Source of the DNA: Alcaligenaceae bacterium
Lineage (GTDB): Bacteria; Pseudomonadota; Gammaproteobacteria; Burkholderiales; Burkholderiaceae_B
NCBI GenBank assembly: GCA_013416455.1
Contig: JACCES010000003.1
Location: 124,001 to 188,000, forward strand
Reading direction: 5' to 3'
DNA length: 64,000 nucleotides
Every line of letters begins with the position of its first letter. Position 1 is the first letter of the stretch. Positions 1-8,761 of the stretch are shown here, in pieces. Below the pieces are notes generated by a model that was not told where the DNA came from, did not search any database, and worked only from the letters and a program-made list of their open reading frames with translations. A program made the translations under genes and the position numbers.

Positions 1-52
1 TCCTGAAGCGGTAGTCGAGCGCCGTTTCCAGCCGCGAAAGGTCGGCCGCCAT
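1..52 (-). CDS. rnc: Ribonuclease III, N-terminal fragment (cut by window edge)
   Basis: Only the first 17 codons lie in the window. The ATG at 52-50 shares one base with the TAA stop of lepB (TAATG), so translation is probably coupled. The visible peptide begins MAADLSRLETALDYRFR, which matches the usual RNase III N-terminus (a helix ending in LDYRF). RNase III cleaves double-stranded RNA in rRNA and mRNA processing. Position directly after lepB is the normal betaproteobacterial order (lepB-rnc-era). The gene is intact as far as it can be seen; the rest lies to the left of the window. Identification rests on 17 residues plus context. Confidence 0.8.
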   Translation of the reverse strand, partial: MAADLSRLETALDYRFR

Positions 53-939
53 TACCGGACCCGGCCGATGCGGCCGGGCTCGCTGAAGTTCATCCACACC
101 ATGAAGGCGCGCCCGACGATGTAGTTGTCGGGCACGAAGCCCCAATAGCGGCTGTCGAGACTGTTGTCGCGGTTGTCGCCCATCATGAAGTAGTGGCCCG
201 GCGGCACCGTGCACCGCACCGCGCCGTTGGCGTAATCGCAGTTTTCCCGATGGGGGAAGTTCAGGATGGGCATGTAGTCCTGCCGTTGCTGCCGGTTCAG
301 CAGTATCTCATGCTGCACGCCATCGACCGTTTCAGTATAGCGGCCCACGTAGGATGAACGGTCCGGCTCGTAATAATCGCCCGCCCGCTCTGTTTCGACG
401 CGCCGGCCATTCACCGTCAGCACTTTGTCGCGATACTGCACGACGTCGCCCGGCACCCCCATGACGCGCTTGATGTAGTCGATGGAGGGATCCACCGGAT
501 ATCGGAACACCACCACATCGCCGCGCTGCGGGTCCCCCAGTTCGACCACCTTGCGGTCGATGATGGGCAGGCGGATGCCGTATTCGTACTTGTTCACCAG
601 GATCAGGTCGCCGTTCTGAAGCGTGGGCAGCATGGACCCGGAGGGGATGCGAAAGGGCTCGAACAGGAATGAGCGAAGCAGGAACACGACCAGGATGACC
701 GGAAAGAAGCTCGCACAGTATTCCACCCACCACGGCGGCCGGTTGGCCTTGTCATAGGCTTCCTGGCGCAGGCGCGCGGCCTCTGCCTTGTCGAGCCCCG
801 CAATGGCCGGCTCGATGGCCCCCATGGCGGCCACGGCGCCCGTGCGCCGCTGATTCTTCAGCCAGGCCACATCGAGACACCACACGAAGCCGGTAACCAC
901 CAGCAACACGAAAAGAATCAGGGCAAAATCCCAGCTCAT
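52..939 (-). CDS. lepB: Signal peptidase I
   Basis: Inner-membrane serine/lysine protease that removes signal peptides from exported preproteins. The 295-residue product has an N-terminal membrane segment (about 4-22) and a second one (about 78-94), followed by the periplasmic catalytic domain. The nucleophile is Ser102 in the IPSGSM box, the general base is Lys157 in DYIKRVMG, and the conserved C-terminal box GDNRDNSLDSRYWG starts near residue 254. Length is close to that of other beta- and gammaproteobacterial LepB proteins. It lies 21 bp after lepA and overlaps rnc by one base, so lepA-lepB-rnc reads as one transcription unit. The start is the first Met before the first membrane helix. No anomalies seen. 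Confidence 0.97.
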   Translation of the reverse strand: MSWDFALILFVLLVVTGFVWCLDVAWLKNQRRTGAVAAMGAIEPAIAGLDKAEAARLRQEAYDKANRPPWWVEYCASFFPVILVVFLLRSFLFEPFRIPSGSMLPTLQNGDLILVNKYEYGIRLPIIDRKVVELGDPQRGDVVVFRYPVDPSIDYIKRVMGVPGDVVQYRDKVLTVNGRRVETERAGDYYEPDRSSYVGRYTETVDGVQHEILLNRQQRQDYMPILNFPHRENCDYANGAVRCTVPPGHYFMMGDNRDNSLDSRYWGFVPDNYIVGRAFMVWMNFSEPGRIGRVR

Positions 940-960
940 ACAGGCATTCCCTCGGCAACG

Positions 961-2754
961 TTATTTATCTTCAACCTGCAAGATAGCAAGAAATGCTTCC
1001 TGAGGTATCTCGACGTTGCCAACCTGCTTCATGCGTTTCTTGCCGGCCTTCTGCTTTTCAAGGAGTTTCTTCTTGCGGCTGATGTCGCCGCCGTAGCATT
1101 TCGCCAACACGTTCTTGCGCAGGGCCTTCACGTTCTCGCGGGCGATGATCTCCGCCCCGATGGCCGCCTGAATGGCGATATCGAACATCTGGCGGGGGAT
1201 CAGCCCTCTCATGCGGGACACCACCTCGCGGCCACGGTAGCGGGCGTTGCTGCGATGCACCATCATGGACAGCGCATCCACCCGGTCGCCATTGATGAGC
1301 AGGTCGACCTTCACCACATCGGACACGCGGTATTCCTTGAACTCGTAATCCATCGAAGCGTAGCCGCGCGAGACGGACTTGAGCTTGTCGAAGAAATCGA
1401 GCACGATTTCGGCCAGCGGCATTTCGTAGGTGAGCTGGACCTGCCTGCCGTGGTAGATCATGTTGACCTGCATGCCGCGCTTGGCGTTGCACAGCGACAT
1501 GACCGGCCCGACGTAGTCCTGCGGCATGAACAGGGTCACCGTCACGATGGGTTCGCGGATTTCCTCGGTGGCGCCGACTTCCGGCATCTGCGCCGGGCTT
1601 TCCACATAGATGACGCGGCCATCGCGCGTCACCACCTCGTACACCACGGAAGGCGCCGTGGTGATGATGTCCATGTCGAACTCGCGTTCCAGGCGTTCCT
1701 GCACGATCTCCATGTGCAGCAGGCCCAGAAAACCGCAGCGGAAGCCGAAGCCCAGCGCCTGCGAGACTTCAGGCTCGAACATCAGCGATGCATCGTTCAG
1801 CTTGAGCTTTTCAAGCGCGTCGCGCAATTGATCGTATTCGCTGCTTTCCACCGGATACACGCCCGCGAACACCTGCGGCTTGACTTCCTTGAAGCCCGGC
1901 AGCGCCTTGGCTGCCTTGCGATTGGCCAGCGTAACGGTATCGCCGACCTTGGCGTCGTCGAGTTCCTTGATGCCGGCGATGACAAAGCCCACTTCGCCCG
2001 CCGACAACTGTTCGCGCGGCACCGACTTGGGCGTGAACACGCCGATGTGTTCACAGAGATGGGTGGCGCCGGTGGCCATGAGCAGGATCTTGTCCTTGGG
2101 GCGCAGCACGCCATTGACGATGCGCACCAGCATCACCACGCCAACATAGTTGTCGAACCAGGAGTCGATGACAAGCGCCTGCAGCGGTTCGGCTGGATCA
2201 CCCTTGGGTGCCGGCACGCTGCGGATGATGTTTTCAAGGATATCGTCGATGCCCTCGCCCGTTTTCGCGCTCGCGCGTATGGCGTCGGAAGCCTCGATCC
2301 CGATGACGTCCTCGATTTCCTGGGCCGCCCCTTCAGGGTCGGCGGAAGGCAGGTCCATCTTGTTCAGGACGGGAATCACCTCGACGCCCAGGTCGATGGC
2401 GGTATAGCAGTTGGCCACCGTCTGCGCTTCGACGCCCTGCGTGGCGTCCACCACCAGCAGCGCGCCCTCGCAGGCCGACAGCGAACGGCTCACTTCGTAG
2501 GAAAAGTCGACGTGGCCCGGCGTATCGATAAGATTCAGGGCATAAACCCTGCCGTCGCGCGCCTTGTATTCGAGCGAAGCGGTCTGGGCCTTGATCGTGA
2601 TGCCGCGTTCCTTCTCGATGTCCATGGAGTCCAGTACCTGCGAGGACATTTCGCGATCGGCCAGGCCGCCGCAGCGGTGTATCAGGCGGTCGGCGAGCGT
2701 CGATTTGCCATGGTCGATGTGAGCAATGATGGAAAAATTGCGGATGTGATCCAT
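961..2754 (-). CDS. lepA: Elongation factor 4 (LepA), ribosome-associated GTPase
   Basis: Translational GTPase of the EF-G superfamily that acts on the ribosome in initiation/elongation quality control. The 597-residue protein has the family's usual length. The G1 loop AHIDHGKST is at residues 11-19, the G3 box DTPGH at 77-81 and the G4 box NKMD at 131-134. The C-terminal half carries the EF-G-like domains and the LepA-specific lysine-rich tail ([19 protein letters not shown]). The ATG at 2754 is chosen because [19 protein letters not shown] is the normal LepA N-terminus. It follows a strong terminator after mucD, so it probably begins a unit of its own with lepB and rnc. No promoter was identified in the roughly 55 bp between that terminator and the start. 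Confidence 0.98.
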   Translation of the reverse strand: MDHIRNFSIIAHIDHGKSTLADRLIHRCGGLADREMSSQVLDSMDIEKERGITIKAQTASLEYKARDGRVYALNLIDTPGHVDFSYEVSRSLSACEGALLVVDATQGVEAQTVANCYTAIDLGVEVIPVLNKMDLPSADPEGAAQEIEDVIGIEASDAIRASAKTGEGIDDILENIIRSVPAPKGDPAEPLQALVIDSWFDNYVGVVMLVRIVNGVLRPKDKILLMATGATHLCEHIGVFTPKSVPREQLSAGEVGFVIAGIKELDDAKVGDTVTLANRKAAKALPGFKEVKPQVFAGVYPVESSEYDQLRDALEKLKLNDASLMFEPEVSQALGFGFRCGFLGLLHMEIVQERLEREFDMDIITTAPSVVYEVVTRDGRVIYVESPAQMPEVGATEEIREPIVTVTLFMPQDYVGPVMSLCNAKRGMQVNMIYHGRQVQLTYEMPLAEIVLDFFDKLKSVSRGYASMDYEFKEYRVSDVVKVDLLINGDRVDALSMMVHRSNARYRGREVVSRMRGLIPRQMFDIAIQAAIGAEIIARENVKALRKNVLAKCYGGDISRKKKLLEKQKAGKKRMKQVGNVEIPQEAFLAILQVEDK

Positions 2755-2810
2755 ATACCCGGGAACGTGGGGCCCGCAAGCGCGGACCGGATGTGCATGA
2801 AATCTGAGGC

Positions 2811-2848
2811 GAAAAAAGAAGGGGGAGCGCCCAGGGCGGTCCCCCTTC
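2811..2848 (-). terminator. Rho-independent terminator after mucD
   Basis: On the minus strand a perfect 9-bp stem (2840-2848 paired with 2818-2826, GAAGGGGGA/TCCCCCTTC) encloses a 13-nt loop and runs directly into six T residues (2812-2817). It sits 21 bp after the mucD stop and ends the fabF/rpoE/mucD transcription unit before lepA. Confidence 0.9.
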
Positions 2849-2869
2849 GCAACATGGCATTTTAGCCGT

Positions 2870-4354
2870 TTATTTACGGGGCGTTATGGTGACCCACTGC
2901 GATTGCTCGCCGCGCATGACCAGTATGGCCGCCGGACGCGACTTGTCGAGCTTGCCCACCACCGACGCATACTGCGACGGACTGGAAATATCGGTGTCGT
3001 TGATGGTCAGCAGGATATCGCCCTGAGTGAGGCCGGCTTCGGCGGCCGGGCCTTCCGCTTCGGTGACCTGCACGCCGCCTTCGAACTGGAACTTCTCGCG
3101 CAGCGATGCCGGCACTTCACCCACCGTCAGCCCCAGCGCATCCGCAGGCCCGGCTTGCGGCGTCGTGCCGCCGCTTTGCTGTTCCTCTTCGGTGCCGGGC
3201 ATCTCGCCCACCTTCACGTGGACGGTCATGCTCTTGCCCTTGCGCCAGAGTTCCAGGGCCGCCCGCGTGTCGGGCTTGGTGGCACCAACCAGGCGCGGCA
3301 GATCGGACATATGCGCGATTTCCTTGCCGTTGAAGCGGGTGATGACGTCGCCGGAGCGCACGCCCGCGGCATCGGCCGGGCCGCCACGCTCTACATTGCT
3401 GACCATGGCCCCCATGGCCTTGGGCAGGCCGATCGCCTTGGCGACCTCTTCGGACACCGTGCCGATCTGCACCCCGATGCGGCCCCGTGTCACCTTGCCG
3501 TGATCCTTCAGCTGCTCGACCACCTGCATGGCTTCGTCGATCGGGATGGCGAGCGATATGCCCATGAAGCCGCCGCTGCGCGAGACGATCTGGGAATTCA
3601 CGCCGACCACGCGGCCGGAAAGGTCGATCAGCGGGCCGCCCGAATTGCCGGGATTGACGGCGACATCGGTCTGGATGAAAGGCAGGTAGTCGCCGGTTTC
3701 ACGATTGATGGCACTCACGATACCCGCCGTGACGGTGGATTCCAGGCCGAAAGGCGAACCGATGGCCAGCACCCACTGACCCTTGCGCAAGGAACGGGAT
3801 TCGCCGATGGGCAGGGGCTTCAGGCCCTTGGCTTCGATCTTCAGCAGGGCCAGGTCGGTGCGCGCGTCCGTGCCGACGATCTTCGCCTTGTGTTCCTTGC
3901 CGTCGGTCAGCGTCACGAAAATGTCGCTGGAACCGACCACCACGTGATTGTTCGTCAGTATGAAGCCGTCTTCAGTGATGACGAAGCCGGAACCGACGCC
4001 GCGGGGAACGGTGCGTTCCTCGGGAGTGGGCTCGCGATCGTTGCGGTCGCGCGGCTGGCCGGGCATGGGCGGAAGAAAGTCCGGCCCGAAGAACCAGCGG
4101 AACATTTCGTAGGGGTCATTGCCCCCCGGACCCATGCGGTTGCGCACCCGCACGGTTTCGGTGGTGCGGATATTGACCACCGATGCCTCGGTCTTTTCCA
4201 CGACCTGAGTGAAATCAGGCATGGATTGCTCCAGTGCCGAAACAGGCTGCGCCATGGATGCTCCACCCATCGGGGCGAATGCAAGCAGGGTCGCGGTCGT
4301 CGCCGCAGCCACCAAGCGCAGGACGCGGTTGCTGCCCAGCAGGTTGAATTGCAT
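2870..4354 (-). CDS. mucD: Periplasmic serine protease/chaperone, DegP/MucD type
   Basis: HtrA-family protease that degrades misfolded envelope proteins and restrains sigmaE activation. The 494-residue product starts at the ATG at 4354, preceded by a GGAG ribosome site and 19 bp after the rseB stop; a longer in-frame opening upstream lies inside rseB and was not used. A signal peptide covers roughly residues 1-36. The trypsin-like catalytic triad is visible: His137 (LTNNHVV), Asp167 (ARTDLALL) and Ser238 (NPGNSGGP). Two PDZ domains follow, the last ending at the C-terminus. It is the final gene of the rpoE-rseA-rseB-mucD operon, as in Pseudomonas algU-mucABD, and is followed by a strong terminator. 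Confidence 0.96.
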   Translation of the reverse strand: MQFNLLGSNRVLRLVAAATTATLLAFAPMGGASMAQPVSALEQSMPDFTQVVEKTEASVVNIRTTETVRVRNRMGPGGNDPYEMFRWFFGPDFLPPMPGQPRDRNDREPTPEERTVPRGVGSGFVITEDGFILTNNHVVVGSSDIFVTLTDGKEHKAKIVGTDARTDLALLKIEAKGLKPLPIGESRSLRKGQWVLAIGSPFGLESTVTAGIVSAINRETGDYLPFIQTDVAVNPGNSGGPLIDLSGRVVGVNSQIVSRSGGFMGISLAIPIDEAMQVVEQLKDHGKVTRGRIGVQIGTVSEEVAKAIGLPKAMGAMVSNVERGGPADAAGVRSGDVITRFNGKEIAHMSDLPRLVGATKPDTRAALELWRKGKSMTVHVKVGEMPGTEEEQQSGGTTPQAGPADALGLTVGEVPASLREKFQFEGGVQVTEAEGPAAEAGLTQGDILLTINDTDISSPSQYASVVGKLDKSRPAAILVMRGEQSQWVTITPRK

Positions 4355-4373
4355 TTGTTTTCTCCGGTTGAAA

Positions 4374-5438
4374 TCAGCGTGCCGCCAGCGGCACATATTC
4401 GGTGCGATCGGCCAGGTCACGCACGGTATCGGCGGGGACTTCCCCCAGCACCGTAAGCCAATGAGCGCCCATGCGTTTGCGGTAGACACTCATCGCCCCC
4501 TTGCGCACCAGGCCCGGGGCCTTGGACTGGCTGCCGTTTTCGGTATAGGCCTCGATGAATACGGAAATCGACGACAGGCCATCGGACGCCACCAGTTGCT
4601 TGACCTGGCGGCCGGCCTTCATCTGCCGGGCCACCTGGGTAAGCGGCTGATAGCCGGGCGGCAGCGGGATACGCCAGCCTTCCGAGGCGAGGTCGACTTC
4701 ATTCACAGGCACTTCGACCACTTTCCACCCCTTGGTGTTCCAAGTGGGGCTCAATGCCTCGGATTCAACCTCCTTGCCCACATCCAGCGTATTGAACACG
4801 ATCTGGGTCAGCACCCCTTCCGGCCCGATGGTCTGCGCCCTGATCAGCAAACCGGTTTCCCGGTCGGCGCACAGGCGGTAGCCGTAGCGCTGCGCATCGC
4901 GCGGCACCAGGGTGAGATCATTGCATTCGCGCCCCGCGACCCGTTCGGGCGTTTCGGCCAGTCTCAGCTCATAATGGGCCGGCAGCCGATCGCCTTCGTC
5001 GAACAGCACAGCGGGAAAGCGGTCGGATTCGCGCCGTTCCACCAGCACGACTTTGTGATCGGGCAGCAGGCATTGAGTGGTTTCATTGTGCCGTATGTAT
5101 TCGCGCGGCTGGCCGTCGAGCGTGGCGATGCGCTCGCGCTCGCCAGTGCCGTCGACGATGTGCACGACCCGCGTCGACAGCACCGTGCTGCCCTGCTGGT
5201 AGGTGTAGACGCCGGCATAATCCAGGACACGGGCGGCCTGCTGCATTTTCTGCAGGAGCTCCATGCCGGGGGAAGGCACCGCCGCCTGGGCCGATGCCGC
5301 CTGGACGGGCGCACCGGCCACCAGAGCCAGCATGGCCAGGGAAGCCAGGCTTCTTGCAGCGGCCGCCATCGGAATGCCTGCCCGGCCCCGGCCGCCATCG
5401 GGCCGTGCCCAGCCCCCCACACAGCCCCCGCGGCTCAT
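4374..5438 (-). CDS. rseB: Sigma-E regulatory protein RseB/MucB, periplasmic
   Basis: Periplasmic partner that binds the anti-sigma factor RseA and protects it from regulated proteolysis, and is thought to sense mislocalised lipids or lipoproteins. The 354-residue frame carries the MucB/RseB lipoprotein-carrier-like fold with the typical segments YAGVYTYQQGS, REYIRHN and YRLCADRETGLLIR. ATG 5438 overlaps the rseA stop (ATGA), which suggests translational coupling. However, a Met at residue 24 (5369) starts a cleaner signal peptide (MAAAARSLASLAMLALVAGA), so the true start may be 5369. Assignment rests on family motifs and on the operon rpoE-rseA-rseB-mucD. Confidence 0.93.
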   Translation of the reverse strand: MSRGGCVGGWARPDGGRGRAGIPMAAAARSLASLAMLALVAGAPVQAASAQAAVPSPGMELLQKMQQAARVLDYAGVYTYQQGSTVLSTRVVHIVDGTGERERIATLDGQPREYIRHNETTQCLLPDHKVVLVERRESDRFPAVLFDEGDRLPAHYELRLAETPERVAGRECNDLTLVPRDAQRYGYRLCADRETGLLIRAQTIGPEGVLTQIVFNTLDVGKEVESEALSPTWNTKGWKVVEVPVNEVDLASEGWRIPLPPGYQPLTQVARQMKAGRQVKQLVASDGLSSISVFIEAYTENGSQSKAPGLVRKGAMSVYRKRMGAHWLTVLGEVPADTVRDLADRTEYVPLAAR

Positions 5439-5923
5439 CGGCCGTCTCCGGGCTCGAAGGAAACCTGGCGCACCGGCCCGGCCCCCGTGATGTCGCGATG
5501 CGCGGCCACGTAGTCATAGAGGCCTTCGGTTCCGGTCGAAGCCAGTACGGGAGGCTCGGCGCCGCCGCTGTCGGTGGTCGTGAAATAAGGCAATGTGACC
5601 CAGGCGACCGCCGCCACCGCCGCGGCAACCGCCAGCCCCGGCAGGCCGAAGCGCGCATAGCGGCGCGCCGACAGCGCATGCGGCGCCACGATGGGCGGTT
5701 CTTCGTCGACGGCGCGGCTAATGCGCGCATACAGGAAATCGCTGGGCTTGATGGCCAGTTCCTCGCTGCGCAGGACATCGCCGATCATGTGGTAGGTATC
5801 CCAGACCTGCCGCCCGTAGGGCGTGTCGAGATCCTCTGGCCGGATGTCGGCCTCCCCGTCGATCCAGGCCGAAATGGACGCCTCGGGGGACGCCCGGTAT
5901 TCCTGCTCCTTCATCGCTTGCAT
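5435..5923 (-). CDS. rseA: Anti-sigma-E factor RseA/MucA
   Basis: Single-pass inner-membrane protein whose cytoplasmic N-terminus holds sigmaE inactive until envelope stress triggers its proteolysis. The 162-residue product has an N-terminal RseA-type domain (ASISAWIDGEADIRPEDLD..., then WDTYHMIGDVLR), one membrane segment at about 92-112 (LAVAAAVAAVAWVTL) and a periplasmic tail that should contact RseB. An AAGGAG ribosome site lies about 10 nt before the ATG at 5923; a Met three codons later is a less likely start. It begins 13 bp after rpoE and overlaps rseB by 4 bp. Sequence is divergent from Pseudomonas MucA, as is usual for this family, and position supports the call. Confidence 0.92.
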   Translation of the reverse strand: MQAMKEQEYRASPEASISAWIDGEADIRPEDLDTPYGRQVWDTYHMIGDVLRSEELAIKPSDFLYARISRAVDEEPPIVAPHALSARRYARFGLPGLAVAAAVAAVAWVTLPYFTTTDSGGAEPPVLASTGTEGLYDYVAAHRDITGAGPVRQVSFEPGDGR

Positions 5924-5936
5924 CTCGAATGACTCC

Positions 5937-6542
5937 TTACCAACGACGATCCGCGTCGGGATCGCCCCCCATTACCGATTTCAGCTGCGAGGCAATGGCC
6001 TCGCGAGCCCTGAAGATTCTCGAACGCACGGTTCCAATGGGACAGCCCATGCTCTGGGCGATGTCCTCGTAGCTCATGCCCTCGATCTCGCGCAGCAGGA
6101 TCGCGGTACGCAGGTCCTCGGGAAGCGATTGCATGGCCGCATTGACCGTTTCCGCTATCTGGCGACTGGCCAGCATGGATTCCGGTGTGCTGATGTCTGT
6201 TAGGTTGTCGATTTCGTCAAAAGTTTCACCATCCGCGTTTTCGACCAGCGATGATGTGACGGGACGCCTGCCGCTGGCCGCCTGCCAGTTGCGGGCGGTG
6301 TTGATGGCGATGCGGTACAGCCAGGTGTAGAAGGCGCTGTCGCCGCGGAACTGCGGCAGTGCGCGATAAGCCTTGATGAAGGCTTCCTGGGTGACGTCCT
6401 CGATTTCGGACGGGTCGCGGATCATGCGCGAGAGCAGTCTCATGATCTTGCGCTGGTACTTGAGCACGAGCAGATCGAAGGCGCGCTTTTCCCCCCGCTG
6501 TACGCGAGCCACGAGCTCTGCGTCGACATCTCGCTGGTTCAT
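5937..6542 (-). CDS. rpoE: RNA polymerase sigma factor RpoE/AlgU (ECF)
   Basis: Extracytoplasmic-function sigma factor directing envelope-stress transcription. The 201-residue protein matches AlgU length. Region 2 contains YQRKIMRLLSRMI and EDVTQEAFIKAYRALPQFRG; region 4 contains LPEDLRTAILLREIEGMSYEDIAQ and GCPIGTVRSRIFRARE. The ATG at 6542 has an AAGGA site upstream and overlaps the stop of the preceding membrane-protein gene (ATGA); the upstream in-frame extension was rejected. Genes for its anti-sigma factor and regulators follow directly. I looked for a sigmaE-type promoter (GGAACTT/TCTGA) just upstream and did not find a convincing one, so transcription from the fab side is possible. 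Confidence 0.97.
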   Translation of the reverse strand: MNQRDVDAELVARVQRGEKRAFDLLVLKYQRKIMRLLSRMIRDPSEIEDVTQEAFIKAYRALPQFRGDSAFYTWLYRIAINTARNWQAASGRRPVTSSLVENADGETFDEIDNLTDISTPESMLASRQIAETVNAAMQSLPEDLRTAILLREIEGMSYEDIAQSMGCPIGTVRSRIFRAREAIASQLKSVMGGDPDADRRW

Positions 6543-7009
6543 GGATTTTCCTTGTTCTGATGGCCGGCTTCCCAAAGTGCGCCGGCCTGCGCGCACAAGG
6601 CGAGCCGACTCCACAATGGGGCCGGAATCGCGGATTTCCAGACGGCCAGATGCAGGACCGGGCCCGAGGCCAGCCGGGGACGCAGCTTCAGGGTGACCCA
6701 GCCCGGGCCCTGCCACATATGCGTCAGTGCCAATTCAGGAGCATTGGGATGAATGCGGAAACAGGCCCTGCCGTTGTCCCAGCGCAGAGTATGCACCATG
6801 CGGCGCCGTTCCCGAAGAAGACGCGACACGGCCAGCGCGGCCGCCAGCCCCAGACAGGCATGAGCGGGAAGATTCCACGCCGCCCCGGCCAGCGCCAGGG
6901 TAATCGCGGCATGAGCGATGCAGAGCACCCCCAGGACAAGCACCACCGGCCCCGCAACGCCCGCCAGAGGCATCGTCGCTGTGGACCAGGTGGTGGCGGC
7001 GGCGCTCAC
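6539..7009 (-). CDS. Small membrane protein, possibly YgfX/CptA-like
   Basis: A 156-residue protein of uncertain function. Two hydrophobic segments lie near residues 15-37 and 39-60, followed by a basic patch (LLRERRRM) and a soluble C-terminal part containing WVTLKLRPRL and LAVWKSAIPAPLWSRLALC. This two-helix plus short beta/helix layout, with a closing W-x-RL helix, resembles YgfX (toxin CptA), but the similarity is judged by eye and is weak. It starts 14 bp after fabF and its stop overlaps the rpoE start by 4 bp (ATGA), so it is co-transcribed and probably translationally coupled to rpoE. A coding role is supported by position, codon use and those overlaps; the function is inference. Confidence 0.7.
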   Translation of the reverse strand: MSAAATTWSTATMPLAGVAGPVVLVLGVLCIAHAAITLALAGAAWNLPAHACLGLAAALAVSRLLRERRRMVHTLRWDNGRACFRIHPNAPELALTHMWQGPGWVTLKLRPRLASGPVLHLAVWKSAIPAPLWSRLALCAQAGALWEAGHQNKENP

Positions 7010-7023
7010 CCCGGGGAGTCCGG

Positions 7024-8253
7024 TCAGACCCGCCGTACGACCATCGAACCGTTGGTGCCGCCGAAGCCGAAGGAGTTCGACAGGGCGACGTCGATCTTCA
7101 TGTCACGCGCCACATTGGCGCAGTAATCGAGATCGCATTCAGGGTCCTGCGTGAAGATGTTGATGGTGGGCGGTGAAACCTGCCGATATACCGCAAGCGT
7201 GGCGAACACGGCCTCGACGCCGCCGGCCGCGCCGAGCAGATGGCCGGTCATGGACTTGGTCGAGTTGACCACCAGCTTGTAGGCATGATCGCCCATGGCC
7301 AGCTTGAGCGCCACGGTTTCATTGCGGTCGCCCAGCGGGGTGGATGTGCCGTGCGCATTCACGTAATCGATGTCTTCCGGCGTCACGCCCGAATTGCGCA
7401 TGGCGTTGACCATGCCCCGGCGCGGGCCATCGCTGTCGGGCGCGGTGATGTGATGGGCATCCGAGCTCATGCCGAAGCCGGCGAATTCACCGTAGATGCG
7501 GGCGCCGCGCTTGCGGGCGTGCTCGTATTCTTCGAGCACCAGCACGCCGGCGCCCTCGCCCAGCACGAAACCGTCGCGGCCGACGTCCCAGGGACGCGAT
7601 GCCGTGGTCGGGTCATCATTGCGCGTCGACAGGGCGCGCATGGCCGCGAAGCCGCCGACGCCCAGCGGCGACACGGTGGATTCCGTCCCGCCCGCGATCA
7701 TGATGTCGGCGTCGCCGTATTCGATCAGGCGCGCGGCGTCGCCGATCGAGTGCAGGCCCGTGGTGCAGGCCGACACGACGGCATAGGTGGGGCCTTTCAG
7801 CCCGAGCATGATGGAAAGCTGCCCTGAAACCAGATTGATCAGCGATGCGGGAACGAAGAACGGCGAAATGCGCCGCGCCCCGCGTTCCAGGTATTCGATC
7901 TGTTGCTCTTCAATGCGCGGCAGGCCGCCTATGCCCGAGCCCACAATGGCGCCGATACGGTCGGCATTCGCTTCGGTGACTTCCAGCCCCGAATCACGCC
8001 AGGCCTGCACGCCCGCGGCAATACCGTAATGGATGAAGGTATCCATGGTCTTGGCCTCTTTGGCCGAGATGTATTGCGTAACGTCGAAATCCTTGACCTC
8101 ACCCGCGATCTGGGCGTTGAGCGGCGATGGGTCGAAGCGCGTGATGCGACCGATCCCGGAGCGACCATTGACGAGATTGTCCCACGCGGTATCTATATCG
8201 TTGCCGATCGGCGAAACAATACCAAGACCGGTTATGACGACACGTCGTTTCAC
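7024..8253 (-). CDS. fabF: 3-oxoacyl-[acyl-carrier-protein] synthase II
   Basis: Condensing enzyme KAS II, which elongates acyl-ACP with malonyl-ACP in cytoplasmic type II fatty acid synthesis. The 409-residue product has the usual length. The nucleophile is Cys163 in VVSACTTGLHS, and the two catalytic histidines lie in NAHGTSTPLGD and GHLLGAAG. The start is a GTG at 8253 with an AGGAG site 7 nt upstream. A terminator hairpin ends just before that ribosome site, so expression relative to acpP is likely reduced or needs readthrough. Downstream it is linked by 14 bp to the small membrane-protein gene and then rpoE. Confidence 0.98.
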   Translation of the reverse strand: MKRRVVITGLGIVSPIGNDIDTAWDNLVNGRSGIGRITRFDPSPLNAQIAGEVKDFDVTQYISAKEAKTMDTFIHYGIAAGVQAWRDSGLEVTEANADRIGAIVGSGIGGLPRIEEQQIEYLERGARRISPFFVPASLINLVSGQLSIMLGLKGPTYAVVSACTTGLHSIGDAARLIEYGDADIMIAGGTESTVSPLGVGGFAAMRALSTRNDDPTTASRPWDVGRDGFVLGEGAGVLVLEEYEHARKRGARIYGEFAGFGMSSDAHHITAPDSDGPRRGMVNAMRNSGVTPEDIDYVNAHGTSTPLGDRNETVALKLAMGDHAYKLVVNSTKSMTGHLLGAAGGVEAVFATLAVYRQVSPPTINIFTQDPECDLDYCANVARDMKIDVALSNSFGFGGTNGSMVVRRV

Positions 8254-8265
8254 GGATGACTCCTA

Positions 8266-8299
8266 ATAAAAAAAGCGGTTCGAAGCGGCAGACGAACCG
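8266..8299 (-). terminator. Rho-independent terminator/attenuator between acpP and fabF
   Basis: On the minus strand, CGGTTCG (8299-8293) pairs with CGAACCG (8282-8276) around a 10-nt loop, followed by one C and seven T residues (8274-8268). The T tract ends immediately before the fabF ribosome site. A second small hairpin (GCGCAC/GTGCGC, 8369-8388) lies closer to the acpP stop. The arrangement should end most acpP transcripts while letting some read into fabF. Confidence 0.85.
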
Positions 8300-8408
8300 T
8301 GTCGCCAACCTGCACGAGGTATGGCCCTACACCGGGACTGCCCCTGGAAACCGCCTTGAGGTAGCGCCGCGCACAGCAAAGCGTGCGCCAACCTGGAAAG
8401 TATGGGTA

Positions 8409-8648
8409 TTACTGCTTGCTGTGCGAGGTGATGTAGTCGACAGCCTGTTGAACCGTCGTGATCTTCTCGGCCTCTTCGTCGGGAATCTCAGTTTCGAATT
8501 CATCTTCGAGTGCCATCACAAGCTCGACCATATCGAGCGAATCGGCACCGAGGTCGTCAAGAAAGGAAGATTCGTTCTTGATCTCGGCTTCGTTGACGCC
8601 AAGTTGTTCAGCGACGATCTTCTTGACGCGCTGTTCGATGCTTTCCAT
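8409..8648 (-). CDS. acpP: Acyl carrier protein
   Basis: Small acidic carrier that holds growing acyl chains on a 4'-phosphopantetheine arm. The 79-residue product is of standard size. The arm attaches at Ser37 in [12 protein letters not shown], and helix II is the usual acidic VMALEDEFE. The ATG at 8648 follows a GGAG site; an in-frame extension upstream was rejected because [18 protein letters not shown] is the normal ACP start. The gene is isolated from its neighbours by a terminator on each side and has a consensus TATAAT box 32 nt before the start, so it probably forms its own abundant transcript. This fits the high demand for ACP. Confidence 0.99.
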   Translation of the reverse strand: MESIEQRVKKIVAEQLGVNEAEIKNESSFLDDLGADSLDMVELVMALEDEFETEIPDEEAEKITTVQQAVDYITSHSKQ

Positions 8649-8679
8649 GCAGATCTCCAAGTTGGGAAAATTCCCGCGA

Positions 8680-8685
8680 ATTATA
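8680..8685 (-). promoter_or_regulatory. Probable -10 box of an acpP promoter
   Basis: A perfect TATAAT on the minus strand 32 nt upstream of the acpP ATG, downstream of the fabG terminator. The matching -35 position (8703-8708, CACCCA at 17-bp spacing) is a poor match, so the promoter may need an activator or other contacts. Together with the flanking terminators it makes an independent acpP unit likely. Confidence 0.6.
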
Positions 8686-8717
8686 GCCAAACAACTATTC
8701 AATGGGTGCTGGCCGTG

Positions 8718-8752
8718 ACAAAAAACGATTGGGGGATTCTACCCTACCCCAA
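8718..8752 (-). terminator. Rho-independent terminator after fabG
   Basis: On the minus strand, TTGGGG (8752-8747) pairs with CCCCAA (8734-8729) across a 12-nt loop, then ATCG and six T residues (8725-8720). It lies 10 bp after the fabG stop and before the acpP -10 box, ending the yceD-rpmF-plsX-fabHDG transcript. The 6-bp stem is moderate in strength. Confidence 0.7.
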
Positions 8753-8761
8753 CCCCATGAT

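Noticed and set aside
6543-7030. SigmaE autoregulatory promoter before rpoE
   Set aside because: Only a TCTGA-like element near 7023 was found, without a matching GGAACTT at the right distance.
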